From an uncultured Christensenellaceae bacterium (GTDB taxonomy: Bacteria > Bacillota > Clostridia > Christensenellales > UBA3700): a stretch of 49,886 bases of DNA. Under the pieces are notes generated by a model, which had not been told where the DNA came from, searched no databases, and was given only the letters and a program-made list of their open reading frames with translations. The stretch spans positions 1-49,886 of the forward strand of contig CAJUMY010000012.1 in NCBI GenBank assembly GCA_910587685.1, written 5' to 3'. The position numbers and the translations under genes are program-made. The stretch's first letter is position 1, and each line of letters opens with the position of its first letter. Of this stretch, positions 1-9,467 are shown piece by piece.

Positions 1-2
1 AG

Positions 3-104
3 ATAGACGAGAATATCGCGTATCAAAAACAGCAGAGAAGAGAAAAACGCAAAGCAAAAAGAGAACAGTCCAATAACGCAGAAAGAGAATACGGCGATAC
101 GTGA
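3..104 (+). CDS. C-terminal end of an unidentified upstream gene (partial)
   Basis: An open frame runs from the window edge to a TGA at 102-104 and encodes about 33 residues that are very rich in Lys, Arg, Glu and Gln. It lies on the same strand as spoIIE and is followed by a strong terminator, which fits the end of a real gene. In clostridia the genes before spoIIE are often divIC/ftsB-like or S1-domain genes, but this charged tail is too short to tell which. The other two plus-strand frames here also contain stops, so the frame choice is an inference. Confidence 0.4.
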   Translation: MDENIAYQKQQRREKRKAKREQSNNAEREYGDT

Positions 105-173
105 AAATTATTATATTCGAATTATTAACGGATATAGAGGCAATTACTGATAAAACTATATTATATGTATATT

Positions 174-212
174 AAAATACAAGATTTCTTATAACGAAGT
201 CTTGTATTTTAT
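174..212 (+). terminator. Rho-independent terminator upstream of spoIIE
   Basis: A 15-bp stem (174-188 with 196-210, one G-T wobble) encloses the 7-nt loop TTATAAC and runs into a T-rich stretch. The A-rich left side means it could also stop transcription from the other direction. It separates the upstream gene from spoIIE. Confidence 0.8.
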
Positions 213-296
213 TTCCTTGTCGGGAGAACGCGTCAAATGTTTTAGGATTTCGGTTATATCTATCAATGATAATTTGCACTAATTTAAGTCTGCAGA

Positions 297-306
297 TTTT
301 CGACGC
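297..306 (+). promoter_or_regulatory. Possible Spo0A box upstream of spoIIE
   Basis: The sequence TTTTCGACGC resembles the reverse form of the Spo0A box (TTTTCGACAAA), and a second CGACAATT lies a few bases downstream. In Bacillus, spoIIE is switched on by Spo0A bound near an oddly spaced sigma-A promoter. I see no clear consensus -10/-35 pair here, so this is a weak, context-based call. Confidence 0.28.
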
Positions 307-391
307 TAAACGACAATTATAGATAATCATCGACTTTATGCGGCATACGCTATCATTTATCATTAAATGCGGACGCGTAAGGAGGCATACG

Positions 392-2674
392 ATGAAAAAA
401 AGAGTTATAGACGCGAGAGCCGTAATAAAGTACGGCGTATATTTTCTCATAATGTTTTTGCTCGGTCTTTCGGGGATAGGCGAAGATATCAATCCGTTCT
501 ATCTCGGCTTTTTTGTTGCGTTGGTGTTTTCGGGTGAAAATGCGCTCATACTCGCGCCGCTCTATGTGGTAGCGCTTCTTATCGGAGATTTTTCGTTAAA
601 ATCATTTATCGCAGGCGTTATTCCCGCCGTTATATTCACTCTTGCGGATTTCCTTCACAGGCGTTTCAAAAGAAGAATGACGCTGCTACTAGCTAACGTG
701 TACGCGCTCATAGCTTCGCTTCCTTTACTCATATTCGGAATAGGAAATATCGAGGCGCTTATCGACGCCGTAGTCACGATAATAATATCTCAGGTATTTA
801 CTTACGCGTCGATAGTGGTAGTGTTCGCGGTTGTCGTCAAAAGATTGAGGTATCGTCTCAGCGTAGACGAAAAGGCGATGGGCGTCGTACTTCTAATGTC
901 GATTTCGTTGGGTCTTTACAATATCGACATTTTCGGATTCAAGATATTTTACGTCGTTTCATCTTTCGCGACGCTGTTTGCTTCCGCGACGCTCTCTCCC
1001 ATTACCGCGACAGTCGTAGCGTTCGCGATAGGCGCAGGCGGAGGGCTAGGCAGCGCAAATCTCGCTTTGGGCGGCGCTATGGTTTTAGAGTGTCTTACCG
1101 CCGCCGTGTTCATAAGATACAACAAATATTTTTCCGCGGTAAGCGTCGTGATAATCGATATAATGTGCGGACTGTATTTCGACGTATTCCCGACCTACGG
1201 CTATTTGCACGTAATAGCGGTCGTACTCGGAGCCGCTCTCTTTTTGCTCGTCAGGAAGAAGCATATCATCTATCTCAGGAATATCTATAACGGCAAGAAC
1301 AGCAAAACCGCGCTGAAAGCTATGATCAACCGCAATAGGATAGACGTCAATTCGAGAATAGTAAATCTTGCGGGAATATTCAAAGAAATAGGGATCGAAA
1401 TGAAGAAGAGCGAAGTAATACTAAAGGATAGGAAGGGACGAGAAGAAGCGGCGGAAAGAGTCGTCATGAAACTGTGTTCGTCATGTCCTAAAAAGGAAGA
1501 GTGTTTTTCGGCGCTCGGCAGCGATACCTCCGCCGTATTCCTCCCGCTAATAGATACCGTAATAGACAGAGGACGCGCCTCGATAGTCGATCTGACTACT
1601 TTCCTTACCAGCAGGTGCGTCAAAGTGGCGGAATTGCTGTCAACGGTCAATGAGTTCGGAGAAAAGTACGTTAATTCGCGGATACATACGGCTAACGTTC
1701 TCGACATGAAGTACGCCATAGGCAACGAGATGGAGAGCGTCGGCGACGTTCTTGGCAAGCTCTCGTCGAGCGTTTCGCTCAAAGTGAGCGCGGACGAAGA
1801 GATGGAAGAGAGGATCATCGAAGAACTCAATATTATGGGTATCGTCTGCCACGACGTATTCGTTATGCATAACGGAATGGGCGAGAGCGAAATAACTTTG
1901 GTCATAAGGAACTCGGACGCTTCGAGGAAGATAGTCAAGTCGATACTCGAGAAGCTGACCAGACAGAGACTCGTCGCGAGAGCCGACAGACAGTCGGAGA
2001 TAAAGGGCTTCGCTACTATTCGCTACGTCGCCGCGCCGAAGTACAACTTGCTTTACGGAATTGCGGGCGTAAAGAAGGACGGTTCTGACGCCAGCGGAGA
2101 TACTAAGAGCGTCGAGAGAATAGACGGGGATAAGGTCATAGCCGTGCTGTCGGACGGAATGGGGAGCGGCAGCGTTGCGGAGGCAAACAGCGTCAATACA
2201 ATAAACGTCATCGAAAAGTTTTATAAGGCGGGATTTGACAGCGAAACTATACTTCCGCTTGCCAATAAACTACTCAGTATGCGCAACAGCGATAATTTTT
2301 CCGCGCTCGATATGTGCGTCATAGATCTCAAGAGCGGCGGCAGCGACTTCATCAAACTCGGCGGCGTGTCGAGCTACGTCAAGAGGAAAAATAAAGTTGA
2401 GATAATTTCCACGTCGTCTCTGCCCATAGGAGTGCTTGACGAAGCCGAACCTAATACCGTAAAGAAGGTGCTTGGCGACGGCGATATAGTCATCATCACG
2501 AGCGACGGCGTAAGCGACGCTATCGACGAAAATGCGATGATGTCGATGCTTCTCAATATGCGGGGACTCAATCCTCAGACGATCGCCGAAGATATACTGA
2601 TAGAAGCTACGAAAAACGGAGCGAAGGACGATTCGACGGTGATAGCGCTAAGGCTCGTTATGGAAAGAGTGTGA
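392..2674 (+). CDS. spoIIE: Stage II sporulation protein E (PP2C phosphatase)
   Basis: This is the 760-residue membrane phosphatase that dephosphorylates SpoIIAA and so releases sigma-F in the forespore. About residues 10-290 form the multi-span membrane domain. A cysteine-containing middle region (CSSCPKKEEC) follows, and the C-terminal 200 residues are a PP2C domain. Metal-binding motifs are visible: D588-G-M-G, S-D705-G and the late A-K-D-D-S-T. The ATG at 392 is chosen because AAGGAGG lies 6 nt before it; an in-frame ATG at 338 has no such site. tilS and hpt follow, the usual clostridial order. Length and domain order are normal, and the gene implies that this organism or its recent ancestor made endospores. 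Confidence 0.96.
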   Translation: MKKRVIDARAVIKYGVYFLIMFLLGLSGIGEDINPFYLGFFVALVFSGENALILAPLYVVALLIGDFSLKSFIAGVIPAVIFTLADFLHRRFKRRMTLLLANVYALIASLPLLIFGIGNIEALIDAVVTIIISQVFTYASIVVVFAVVVKRLRYRLSVDEKAMGVVLLMSISLGLYNIDIFGFKIFYVVSSFATLFASATLSPITATVVAFAIGAGGGLGSANLALGGAMVLECLTAAVFIRYNKYFSAVSVVIIDIMCGLYFDVFPTYGYLHVIAVVLGAALFLLVRKKHIIYLRNIYNGKNSKTALKAMINRNRIDVNSRIVNLAGIFKEIGIEMKKSEVILKDRKGREEAAERVVMKLCSSCPKKEECFSALGSDTSAVFLPLIDTVIDRGRASIVDLTTFLTSRCVKVAELLSTVNEFGEKYVNSRIHTANVLDMKYAIGNEMESVGDVLGKLSSSVSLKVSADEEMEERIIEELNIMGIVCHDVFVMHNGMGESEITLVIRNSDASRKIVKSILEKLTRQRLVARADRQSEIKGFATIRYVAAPKYNLLYGIAGVKKDGSDASGDTKSVERIDGDKVIAVLSDGMGSGSVAEANSVNTINVIEKFYKAGFDSETILPLANKLLSMRNSDNFSALDMCVIDLKSGGSDFIKLGGVSSYVKRKNKVEIISTSSLPIGVLDEAEPNTVKKVLGDGDIVIITSDGVSDAIDENAMMSMLLNMRGLNPQTIAEDILIEATKNGAKDDSTVIALRLVMERV

Positions 2675-2729
2675 CGCGGTTTTATTTATTTATTATTTTA
2701 ATTGCTTTTTGAGCGGCAAATAATGTACA

Positions 2730-4085
2730 ATGTTAATACGGCAGAGGATATTCGCCGCAATAATTTTTCGGATGAAAATGATGTTAGACAACGTAAAAAT
2801 AACGGATTTCGGAAAGATCGCGATAGCGGTATCGGGAGGAAGGGACTCGATGGCGCTGCTTCGTCTTGCTATGGAAAGAAGGGCGAAGGGTTCGTTTTAC
2901 GTCGTCAATATCGAACACGGCATAAGAGGAGAGGAGTCGATATCCGACAGCGAATTCGTCATGAGATATTGCGAAGATAACGGAATAGAGTGCAGGATGA
3001 TAAAGTGCGACGTGCCGAGTTATAAGAAAGAAAATTCCATGACCATGGAGCAGGCGGCTAGAGAGATGAGACGCGCAAGCCTCATGGAAGAAGTTCTTAG
3101 CGGACGCGCAGATAGAGTGGCGCTCGCGCATCATAAGGACGACAACGCCGAGAGTATCCTGATGCATATATTCAGAGGTTCGGGAATACGCGGACTTAGG
3201 GGGATGGAGTATGACAACGGCGTATTTATCCGTCCGCTTCTTTGCGTTACGAGAGACGAAATAGACGCGTTTATCGAAAAGAGCGGCGCGCCGTATCGCG
3301 AAGATTCGACGAACAGCGACGTTCGCTATACGAGAAATTACGTGCGTCGCGAAATAATGCCGTCTCTTAAAAAAGTATTTCCGAGCGTAGTCGACAGCAT
3401 TATCAGACTGTCGAAGAACGCGGCGGAATGCGACGAATATATTTCAAAGAACGCATTAAATAGCGTTGAGTTCGGAGACGGATACGCGCTCATAGACGTC
3501 GGCGCTGACGACGCGGTTTTCAAGAGCGCGGCGTACGAAGCGTTTTGTCATCTCGGAGTGACTGCCGACGTGGAGACGAGACACTACGAATCGCTCCTTG
3601 CGCTCAGGAAAGAAAGGAGCGGCGTTTTTCTCGATATGCCGCACGGCGTCGAGGCGTCGAAAGAATATAACCGTATAGCTTTAGCGAAAACGACGGAGAA
3701 ATGCGTATCGGAGGTCGCCTTTTGCGAAGGAACGCACTTGCTCGGAGAATACGCTTTGAAGGTCGAAAGGGTTTCGAAAGACGCCGTCGATCATTCGCTT
3801 TGCGAGAACGGTAAAAGAGCGCTGTTTTTGGACGGCGGCGGACTCGATAGCGCCGTTATAAGGACGAGAAGACACGGCGATACGTTCAGGAGTTTCGGCG
3901 GTCATACGAAAAAACTCGGCGATTATCTTACTGATAAAAAGATACCGTCAAGACTCAGGAATATGCCTATAATTGCTATCGGTAGCGAGGTTGCCGCCGT
4001 TGCGGGCGAGGAGATAGGCGCGCGATTCAAGATAACGGATAAGACGGAAATAATATACAGATTGACGCTTATCAAAAACATATAA
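2730..4085 (+). CDS. tilS: tRNA(Ile)-lysidine synthase
   Basis: TilS attaches lysine to C34 of the CAU-anticodon tRNA-Ile, using ATP, so that it reads AUA. The PP-loop SGGRDS starts at residue 35 of the longest frame. The N-terminal ATPase half, with AHHKDDNAES, is followed by the C-terminal substrate-recognition half. The start is uncertain: the ATG at 2730 lacks a clear ribosome site, and family members usually have about 20-25 residues before the PP-loop, so in-frame ATGs at 2772, 2778 or 2781 are equally plausible. The gene sits 55 bp behind spoIIE and before hpt, its standard place in Firmicutes. Confidence 0.93.
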   Translation: MLIRQRIFAAIIFRMKMMLDNVKITDFGKIAIAVSGGRDSMALLRLAMERRAKGSFYVVNIEHGIRGEESISDSEFVMRYCEDNGIECRMIKCDVPSYKKENSMTMEQAAREMRRASLMEEVLSGRADRVALAHHKDDNAESILMHIFRGSGIRGLRGMEYDNGVFIRPLLCVTRDEIDAFIEKSGAPYREDSTNSDVRYTRNYVRREIMPSLKKVFPSVVDSIIRLSKNAAECDEYISKNALNSVEFGDGYALIDVGADDAVFKSAAYEAFCHLGVTADVETRHYESLLALRKERSGVFLDMPHGVEASKEYNRIALAKTTEKCVSEVAFCEGTHLLGEYALKVERVSKDAVDHSLCENGKRALFLDGGGLDSAVIRTRRHGDTFRSFGGHTKKLGDYLTDKKIPSRLRNMPIIAIGSEVAAVAGEEIGARFKITDKTEIIYRLTLIKNI

Positions 4086-4181
4086 AAATACTAAAGCCGC
4101 GATTTTAACGCGTTTCGAAAAGAAGAAAGACCGATTTTAAGAGACGCGCCGAAAATGCGGAAAATACTTTGGAGGAATAAA

Positions 4182-4724
4182 ATGAAGGTATACGACAGCG
4201 TACAAAGAGTACTGGTATCAAAAGAGGAACTGCAAAAAAGAATTGCGGAGATAGGCAGTGAAATAAGCCGCGAATACGAAGGGAAACAACTGCTGATGGT
4301 GTGTATTCTGCGCGGTTCGGCTATTTTCTTTGCCGACCTCGTGAGAGCTATAGATATTCCTGTCAGAATGGATTTTATGGCGATATCGAGTTACGGCTCA
4401 GGCGCGAGATCCAGCGGCGAGGTCAGGATGGTCAAAGATCTCAATACCAAAATAGAAGATCTGCACGTCATCATCGTCGAGGATATTATAGATTCGGGAT
4501 ATACCATCAAATATCTTAAGAACCTTCTTTTGCAGAGAAATCCCGCGTCGCTGAAGGTTTGCACTCTTCTTGATAAACCCGAAAGACGCGAGGTTGACAT
4601 CGAGGGCGATTATGTCGGATTCAAGATACCTAACGAATTCGTCATAGGTTACGGTCTCGACTACGCCGAAGACTATAGGAATATTCCCGAGGTGTGCGTT
4701 ATCGCGCCAAGCGCGATCAAATAA
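4182..4724 (+). CDS. hpt: Hypoxanthine phosphoribosyltransferase
   Basis: A purine salvage enzyme that joins hypoxanthine or guanine to PRPP. The 180-residue protein carries the PRPP-binding motif VEDIIDSGYT around E100-D101 and the early flexible-loop segment SSYGSGARSSG. The ATG at 4182 is preceded by GGAGGA at 4171-4176; an upstream in-frame ATG at 4155 has no such site. Its place directly after tilS is typical of Bacillus and Clostridium, where the pair is co-transcribed. The next gene here is cca rather than the common ftsH. Confidence 0.95.
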   Translation: MKVYDSVQRVLVSKEELQKRIAEIGSEISREYEGKQLLMVCILRGSAIFFADLVRAIDIPVRMDFMAISSYGSGARSSGEVRMVKDLNTKIEDLHVIIVEDIIDSGYTIKYLKNLLLQRNPASLKVCTLLDKPERREVDIEGDYVGFKIPNEFVIGYGLDYAEDYRNIPEVCVIAPSAIK

Positions 4725-4747
4725 GAAAACGAGGGGGGTACGCTCAA

Positions 4748-6097
4748 ATGTCGCTTGAAAATCTTGCTAAGCTGTTCGGTGAAGACAGGCTCTATATCGT
4801 CGGCGGTTACGTTCGCAATATGCTCATGGACGTTCCCGCTTCGGATATTGATATAGCTTCGCCAAAGAGAGCGGAGGAAGTATTGGAACTACTTTCAAAC
4901 AGCGAGTTTCGCGTCGAGCCGTCTTCGCTTCGCATGGGTACGCTCATTATAAGAGACGGCGATGAAAAATACGAATATACGGCGTTCAGACAGGACAGTT
5001 ATCCCGAGGGAAGCGGCAGGCACAGACCTCTTAGCGTTACGTTCGGACGCGATATGGAATCGGACGCGAGACGCCGAGATTTTACCGTCAACGCGATATA
5101 TTACGACGTCCTTGCGGATGCGTACGTAGACGTCGTTGGAGGGATTGAGGACGTCGAAAGAGGGATATTGCGGACGGTGAGAGAACCCGAGGAGGTGTTT
5201 TCAGAGGACGGTCTTCGCATTATGCGGCTTGCGAGATTCCACGCCGAGACGGGCTTTAGCGTAGAGGAAAAAACTTTCGCCGCGGCGAAAAAACTCTCGT
5301 ATCTCATAAATGATATCAGCGTCGAGAGAATAACCGAAGAATTGAAAAAGATACTTATCGCGGACATCAAGCCGTATGGAAACAAGGGCGGACATATTCA
5401 GGGAATAAAGATGCTTTTCGAGCTTGGCGTTCTCGATCGTATATTGCCGGAACTCACTAAGGGGAGCGGAGTAGCGCAGAACGAGAAGTATCATAAGAGC
5501 GACGTTCTTACGCACTCGATAGAGACGATGGGATACGCCGATTTCGATATACGGCTCCCTGCTCTTTTACACGACGTCGGCAAACCGTACGCTCTCGAAC
5601 GCGACGGCAATATGTACGCTCACGCCGTTATAGGAAGCGATATCGTGAGGAAGATAGCTGCAAGACTGAGACTTTCGAAGAGGGAAAGCGCCGAAGCCGT
5701 TAAACTTACGAAGATACATATGTTCGATCTCGACGGCAAAGCGAAGGATAGGACGGTCAAAAAATTCATATTGGAAAACGCCGACGTTATAGAAAAGTTT
5801 TTTAAGTTGCGAAAGGCGGATATACAGGCGAGCAAACAAGTCGATCTTACTTCGCTTTATAAGATGGAGAATATCTACGACGCTATGATGAGTAAAGGTA
5901 CGCCTCTTAGTATCGGCGAACTGGATATCGACGGCAAAGACCTTATGGAGCTCGGCATAGTAGGGAAAGAGATAGGAACGACTCTAAGCGAGCTGCTTGA
6001 AAAGGCGGCTTTGGGAGAGGTCGAGAACAGCAATCTAGCGCTTGTCGAATGCGTTTTAGACTCGTTTGGGAAAAAGAAAAATAAAAGGAAAGTATGA
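4748..6097 (+). CDS. cca: CCA tRNA nucleotidyltransferase / poly(A) polymerase family with HD domain
   Basis: Adds or repairs the CCA end of tRNAs. The 449-residue protein has the nucleotidyltransferase signature GGYVRN (G19-R23), the metal-binding D33-I-D35 and the RRRDFTVNAIYYD segment. A C-terminal HD hydrolase domain is marked by LLHDVGKP (H275-D276). The ATG at 4748 has a G-rich ribosome site (GAGGGGGG) about 10 nt upstream. An in-frame ATG at 4694 would overlap the end of hpt and has no site. The two tRNA genes in this window already encode CCA, so the enzyme would serve mainly for repair or for other tRNAs. Confidence 0.93.
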   Translation: MSLENLAKLFGEDRLYIVGGYVRNMLMDVPASDIDIASPKRAEEVLELLSNSEFRVEPSSLRMGTLIIRDGDEKYEYTAFRQDSYPEGSGRHRPLSVTFGRDMESDARRRDFTVNAIYYDVLADAYVDVVGGIEDVERGILRTVREPEEVFSEDGLRIMRLARFHAETGFSVEEKTFAAAKKLSYLINDISVERITEELKKILIADIKPYGNKGGHIQGIKMLFELGVLDRILPELTKGSGVAQNEKYHKSDVLTHSIETMGYADFDIRLPALLHDVGKPYALERDGNMYAHAVIGSDIVRKIAARLRLSKRESAEAVKLTKIHMFDLDGKAKDRTVKKFILENADVIEKFFKLRKADIQASKQVDLTSLYKMENIYDAMMSKGTPLSIGELDIDGKDLMELGIVGKEIGTTLSELLEKAALGEVENSNLALVECVLDSFGKKKNKRKV

Positions 6098-6100
6098 TAT

Positions 6101-7510
6101 ATGCCTATTGAATTCATAATTATCTTCATATTTCTCGCCGTTATCGCGCTGATAGGCGCGGCGTGTCTTGTATTGCTCTTAAAAGGAAGGAAGAAGGGTG
6201 GGACGCAATCTATCGACGACGAAATGATAGATACGGTCAATAAAAACATATACGATGCGAAAAACGAATTGAAGAACGTTATCGAGAGAGAAAGTATGGC
6301 GCTCGGCGCGATTGTCAAAACGTCCGCCGAGACTATGAATTCGTCCGCGGCGAATAACTGGGCTAATCTTCAGACCGCCGTCAAAGAGCAGCTCAAGACG
6401 AGCGGAGAAAATTCGGAAAAGAGACTCGGCGAACTCATCGCAAGCGAAAAAGAGAGCTCGGACAGGCTGGAGCGACGTGTCGGCGACTTTATGAATAACG
6501 TCAACAGAGAGCTCAAGGAGATGAAGGAAAACATCGAAAAGAGCTTGCAAAACGTGCGTTCGGAAAACGAGCGTCAGCTAAAAGAAATGCGAGAGAGCAA
6601 CGAGCGTAAGCTCAACGAAATGCGTGAGACAGTAGATGAAAAACTTACTAAAACTCTTAACGACAGACTCGATAAATCGTTTTCTACGGTATCCGAGAGA
6701 CTCGAAGCCGTATATAAGGGGCTCGGCGAGATGAAGAGCCTTACGGACGGCGTGAGCAATCTCAACCGTATGCTGATAAATACCAAGACGCGAGGAAACT
6801 GGGGCGAGGTCGCGCTCGGCAGTCTTCTTGACGAGATACTCTCGAGAGAGCAGTACGAGACGCAGTTCAGGATAGATTCGAAGAGAGAAGCCGTCGACTT
6901 CGTTATCAAGATGCCGGGGCAAAGGGACGGTGACAGACTGTATCTTCCCATCGACGCAAAGTTTCCGCTCGAAGATTACGAAAGACTCGTTGAGTGCTCG
7001 GACGCGGGCGATAAAGATGGTATGGACGACGCGGCAAAGAGACTCGTATCAAGAATAAGACAGGAGGCGAGATCTATAAGTTCCAAGTATATTTCGCCGC
7101 CGCTCACGACTAATTTTGCCATTATGTATCTTCCTATAGAAGGGCTCTTCGCGGAGGTTGTGAGACGTCCGGGTCTTACGGACGAACTGCAGAGGAATTA
7201 CCGTATAGTGATATGCGGACCGACCACTATAGCCGCTTTGCTCAATTCTCTGCAGATAGGGTTCAAGACGCTCGCGGTAGAAAAGCAGAGCGCGGACGTT
7301 ATAAAGGCGCTCATGACGTTCAAGAAGGATTTCACAAAGTTCACCGCCAATATAGACACCGCAAAGACGAGACTCGAATCGGCGTCTAAGGCGCTCGACG
7401 AAGCGTCGGATAGGACGGGACATATCAAAAAACGTTTAAGTAAATTCGAGAGCTCTATGCCCGACGAACTCATCGCGGATACCATAGGAAAGGAGAGTAT
7501 CGAGGCATGA
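6101..7510 (+). CDS. rmuC: DNA recombination protein RmuC homologue
   Basis: The 469-residue protein has one N-terminal membrane segment (about residues 4-27), a long charged coiled-coil region (about 40-210) and the RmuC domain beginning near NTKTRGNWGEVALGS. RmuC-family proteins are linked to suppression of DNA inversions and have a nuclease-like fold; the exact activity is not established. The start lies 3 bp after the cca stop, with AAAAGGAAAG as ribosome site inside the end of cca, which points to co-transcription. The stop overlaps the next start by 4 bp. Confidence 0.92.
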   Translation: MPIEFIIIFIFLAVIALIGAACLVLLLKGRKKGGTQSIDDEMIDTVNKNIYDAKNELKNVIERESMALGAIVKTSAETMNSSAANNWANLQTAVKEQLKTSGENSEKRLGELIASEKESSDRLERRVGDFMNNVNRELKEMKENIEKSLQNVRSENERQLKEMRESNERKLNEMRETVDEKLTKTLNDRLDKSFSTVSERLEAVYKGLGEMKSLTDGVSNLNRMLINTKTRGNWGEVALGSLLDEILSREQYETQFRIDSKREAVDFVIKMPGQRDGDRLYLPIDAKFPLEDYERLVECSDAGDKDGMDDAAKRLVSRIRQEARSISSKYISPPLTTNFAIMYLPIEGLFAEVVRRPGLTDELQRNYRIVICGPTTIAALLNSLQIGFKTLAVEKQSADVIKALMTFKKDFTKFTANIDTAKTRLESASKALDEASDRTGHIKKRLSKFESSMPDELIADTIGKESIEA

Positions 7511-8340
7511 GAGCGGATCTTCACATACATACGTCGAAGAGCGACGGAACGGACAGTGTAGAGGAGATAATCGATAAGGCGATAAATATAGGGCTCGACG
7601 CCGTCGCCATAACGGATCACGACAACGTATCGGCGCTTGAGGACGGCGAAAGATATGCGAAGGGAAAATTAACGTTCATAAGAGGCATAGAATTTTCCGC
7701 CTATTCCAATCAGGAGGTCCATATCCTCGGATACGGATTCGACTATAAGGCGGATATAATAACGGAGACGGTCGATACGCTCATTAAGAAGAGAAAGGCG
7801 AGAGCCGAGAAAATAATAGAAAAACTCAACGCCAAAAATATACGCGTCGATTTCGGCGAACTCAAAAGCGGATGTATAGGCAGACCGCACATAGCTCTTC
7901 TAATCAAGGAAAAAGGTTACGTGAAGTCGATAAACGAGGCGTTCGATCTGTATTTGGGGTCTAAAGGCTCCTGCTACGTTCCGTCGGGGAGGATGACGCC
8001 GCTCGAAGCCGTTAAGATAATACGCGAGGCGCGCGGAATACCTGTTCTCGCGCACCCTTCGAAGTTCCTCGATACGGGAATACTTCCCTCTCTTATAGAG
8101 GGACTTAAAAGATACGGACTTATGGGGCTCGAATGTTATTATCCGTCGCACGATACAGATACGGAAAGAAGGCTATGTTTTCTGGCGAGAAAGAACGCGC
8201 TCATTATTACGCAAGGCAGCGACTATCACGGTAAAAACGCTGCTTCGGCGCTCGGACAGATGTCAAGAGATATTTCCGAGAGCGTAATTTCAAAACTCGC
8301 TCGCGGAGAAGCGCGATTCAAAACAAAGAGCGACTTATAA
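7507..8340 (+). CDS. PHP-domain phosphoesterase
   Basis: The 277-residue protein shows the PHP metal-binding motifs in order: DLHIHTSKSDG at residue 4, ITDHDN near 37, a GIEFSA glutamate, a His in GRPHIA, AHPSKF, and SDYHG near the C-terminus. This arrangement matches the YciV/RNase AM group, which acts on 3',5'-bisphosphonucleotides or short RNAs; the substrate is inferred from family only. The ATG overlaps the rmuC stop by 4 bp (ATGA), with AAAGGAGAG about 10 nt upstream. Confidence 0.88.
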   Translation: MRADLHIHTSKSDGTDSVEEIIDKAINIGLDAVAITDHDNVSALEDGERYAKGKLTFIRGIEFSAYSNQEVHILGYGFDYKADIITETVDTLIKKRKARAEKIIEKLNAKNIRVDFGELKSGCIGRPHIALLIKEKGYVKSINEAFDLYLGSKGSCYVPSGRMTPLEAVKIIREARGIPVLAHPSKFLDTGILPSLIEGLKRYGLMGLECYYPSHDTDTERRLCFLARKNALIITQGSDYHGKNAASALGQMSRDISESVISKLARGEARFKTKSDL

Positions 8341-8378
8341 ATTTCAATATACCAAGTAAAGATAAATAAGGGCGTTTT

Positions 8379-9467
8379 ATGAAAAGAAATCTATCCATAA
8401 TGATAAAACCTTCTTCGAGTATGTGCAATATGGATTGCGCGTATTGTTTTTATCGTTCGATAGCGGAGAATCGCAAAGATTTCTCTCACGGGTATATGAC
8501 TAAAGGCGCGCTCGATACCGTTATCCGCAGCGCTTTCGAATACACTGACGGCGGAACTCTTGCGATAACGTTTCAGGGCGGAGAGCCTCTTCTTAGCGGA
8601 AAGGAATTTTTTCGAAGTGTCAACAGAGCGATCGGGGAATATAATGTATATAACGGCTCGGTCATGCTTTCCGTACAGACTAACGGCACGCTTATCGACG
8701 AAGAGTGGTGCGAAATATTGAAAGACTATCTCGTCGGCATATCGCTCGACAGCGGAATAAAGGAGTTCAATGCGCTGAGAGTCGAAAGCGGCGGAGATGC
8801 GACCGTCGATAGCGTCGTTAAGAATATAAAACTTCTATCGGAGCGCGGAATCGAGTTCAACGTTCTTAGCGTGGTCACTAAAGATATCGCCGATAATATC
8901 GACGAGGTATTTTGCGATTTTGCGGACAGAGGTATCAGATACCTTCAGTTTATTCCATGCCTTAAGCCTTACGTAATAAACGGCGACGAGAGAGGAATAT
9001 ATCTGAGCGGCGAGGAATACGGAGAATTTTTGATAAAGCTGTTTAGGTCGTATTACCGTTATTTTATGTCGGGCGAATACGTCAGCGTAAGACTTTTCGA
9101 CAATATAGTACGTCTTGCGGCGGGCAGAGAACCCGAGCAATGCGGTATGAGCGGACGCTGTTCAAAACAGTTCGTGATAGAGAGCGACGGAGACGTCTAT
9201 CCCTGCGACTTTTACTGTAGCGACGATCGCCGTATCGGAAATATATGCGAGTCTTCGTTTGAGGAGCTGGAAGATTCGGAGGCGTTCAAATCGTTTTTGA
9301 AAGAGTCGCTCGATATCTCATTGAAGTGCGCTCAGTGCGATATTTTCCGTTACTGCAGGGGCGGCGGATGTAAAAGAGAGAGAAGGGATATGGATACGTG
9401 CGCCGCGTATAAAATGTTTTTTGAAGAGTGCCTTCCCGATATCATGACTCTGGTTCCGTATTGCTGA
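8379..9467 (+). CDS. Radical SAM/SPASM protein, anaerobic sulfatase-maturase-like
   Basis: The 362-residue protein has the radical SAM cluster motif C16-x3-C20-x2-C23 within MCNMDCAYCFY, the SAM-binding TFQGGEP, and a C-terminal SPASM region with many cysteines (SDGDVYPCDFY, then CAQCDIFRYCRGGGC). The pattern closely follows clostridial anSME enzymes, which turn a Ser or Cys of type I sulfatases into formylglycine, including the Asp of PCDFY proposed as general base. No sulfatase is encoded nearby, so the partner would be elsewhere or the substrate may differ. The ribosome site AAGGGCG is only moderate. Confidence 0.82.
   Translation: MKRNLSIMIKPSSSMCNMDCAYCFYRSIAENRKDFSHGYMTKGALDTVIRSAFEYTDGGTLAITFQGGEPLLSGKEFFRSVNRAIGEYNVYNGSVMLSVQTNGTLIDEEWCEILKDYLVGISLDSGIKEFNALRVESGGDATVDSVVKNIKLLSERGIEFNVLSVVTKDIADNIDEVFCDFADRGIRYLQFIPCLKPYVINGDERGIYLSGEEYGEFLIKLFRSYYRYFMSGEYVSVRLFDNIVRLAAGREPEQCGMSGRCSKQFVIESDGDVYPCDFYCSDDRRIGNICESSFEELEDSEAFKSFLKESLDISLKCAQCDIFRYCRGGGCKRERRDMDTCAAYKMFFEECLPDIMTLVPYC

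Noticed and set aside
172..492. Minus-strand frame of 106 codons before spoIIE
   Set aside because: It overlaps the terminator and the spoIIE start on the other strand and has no start signal.
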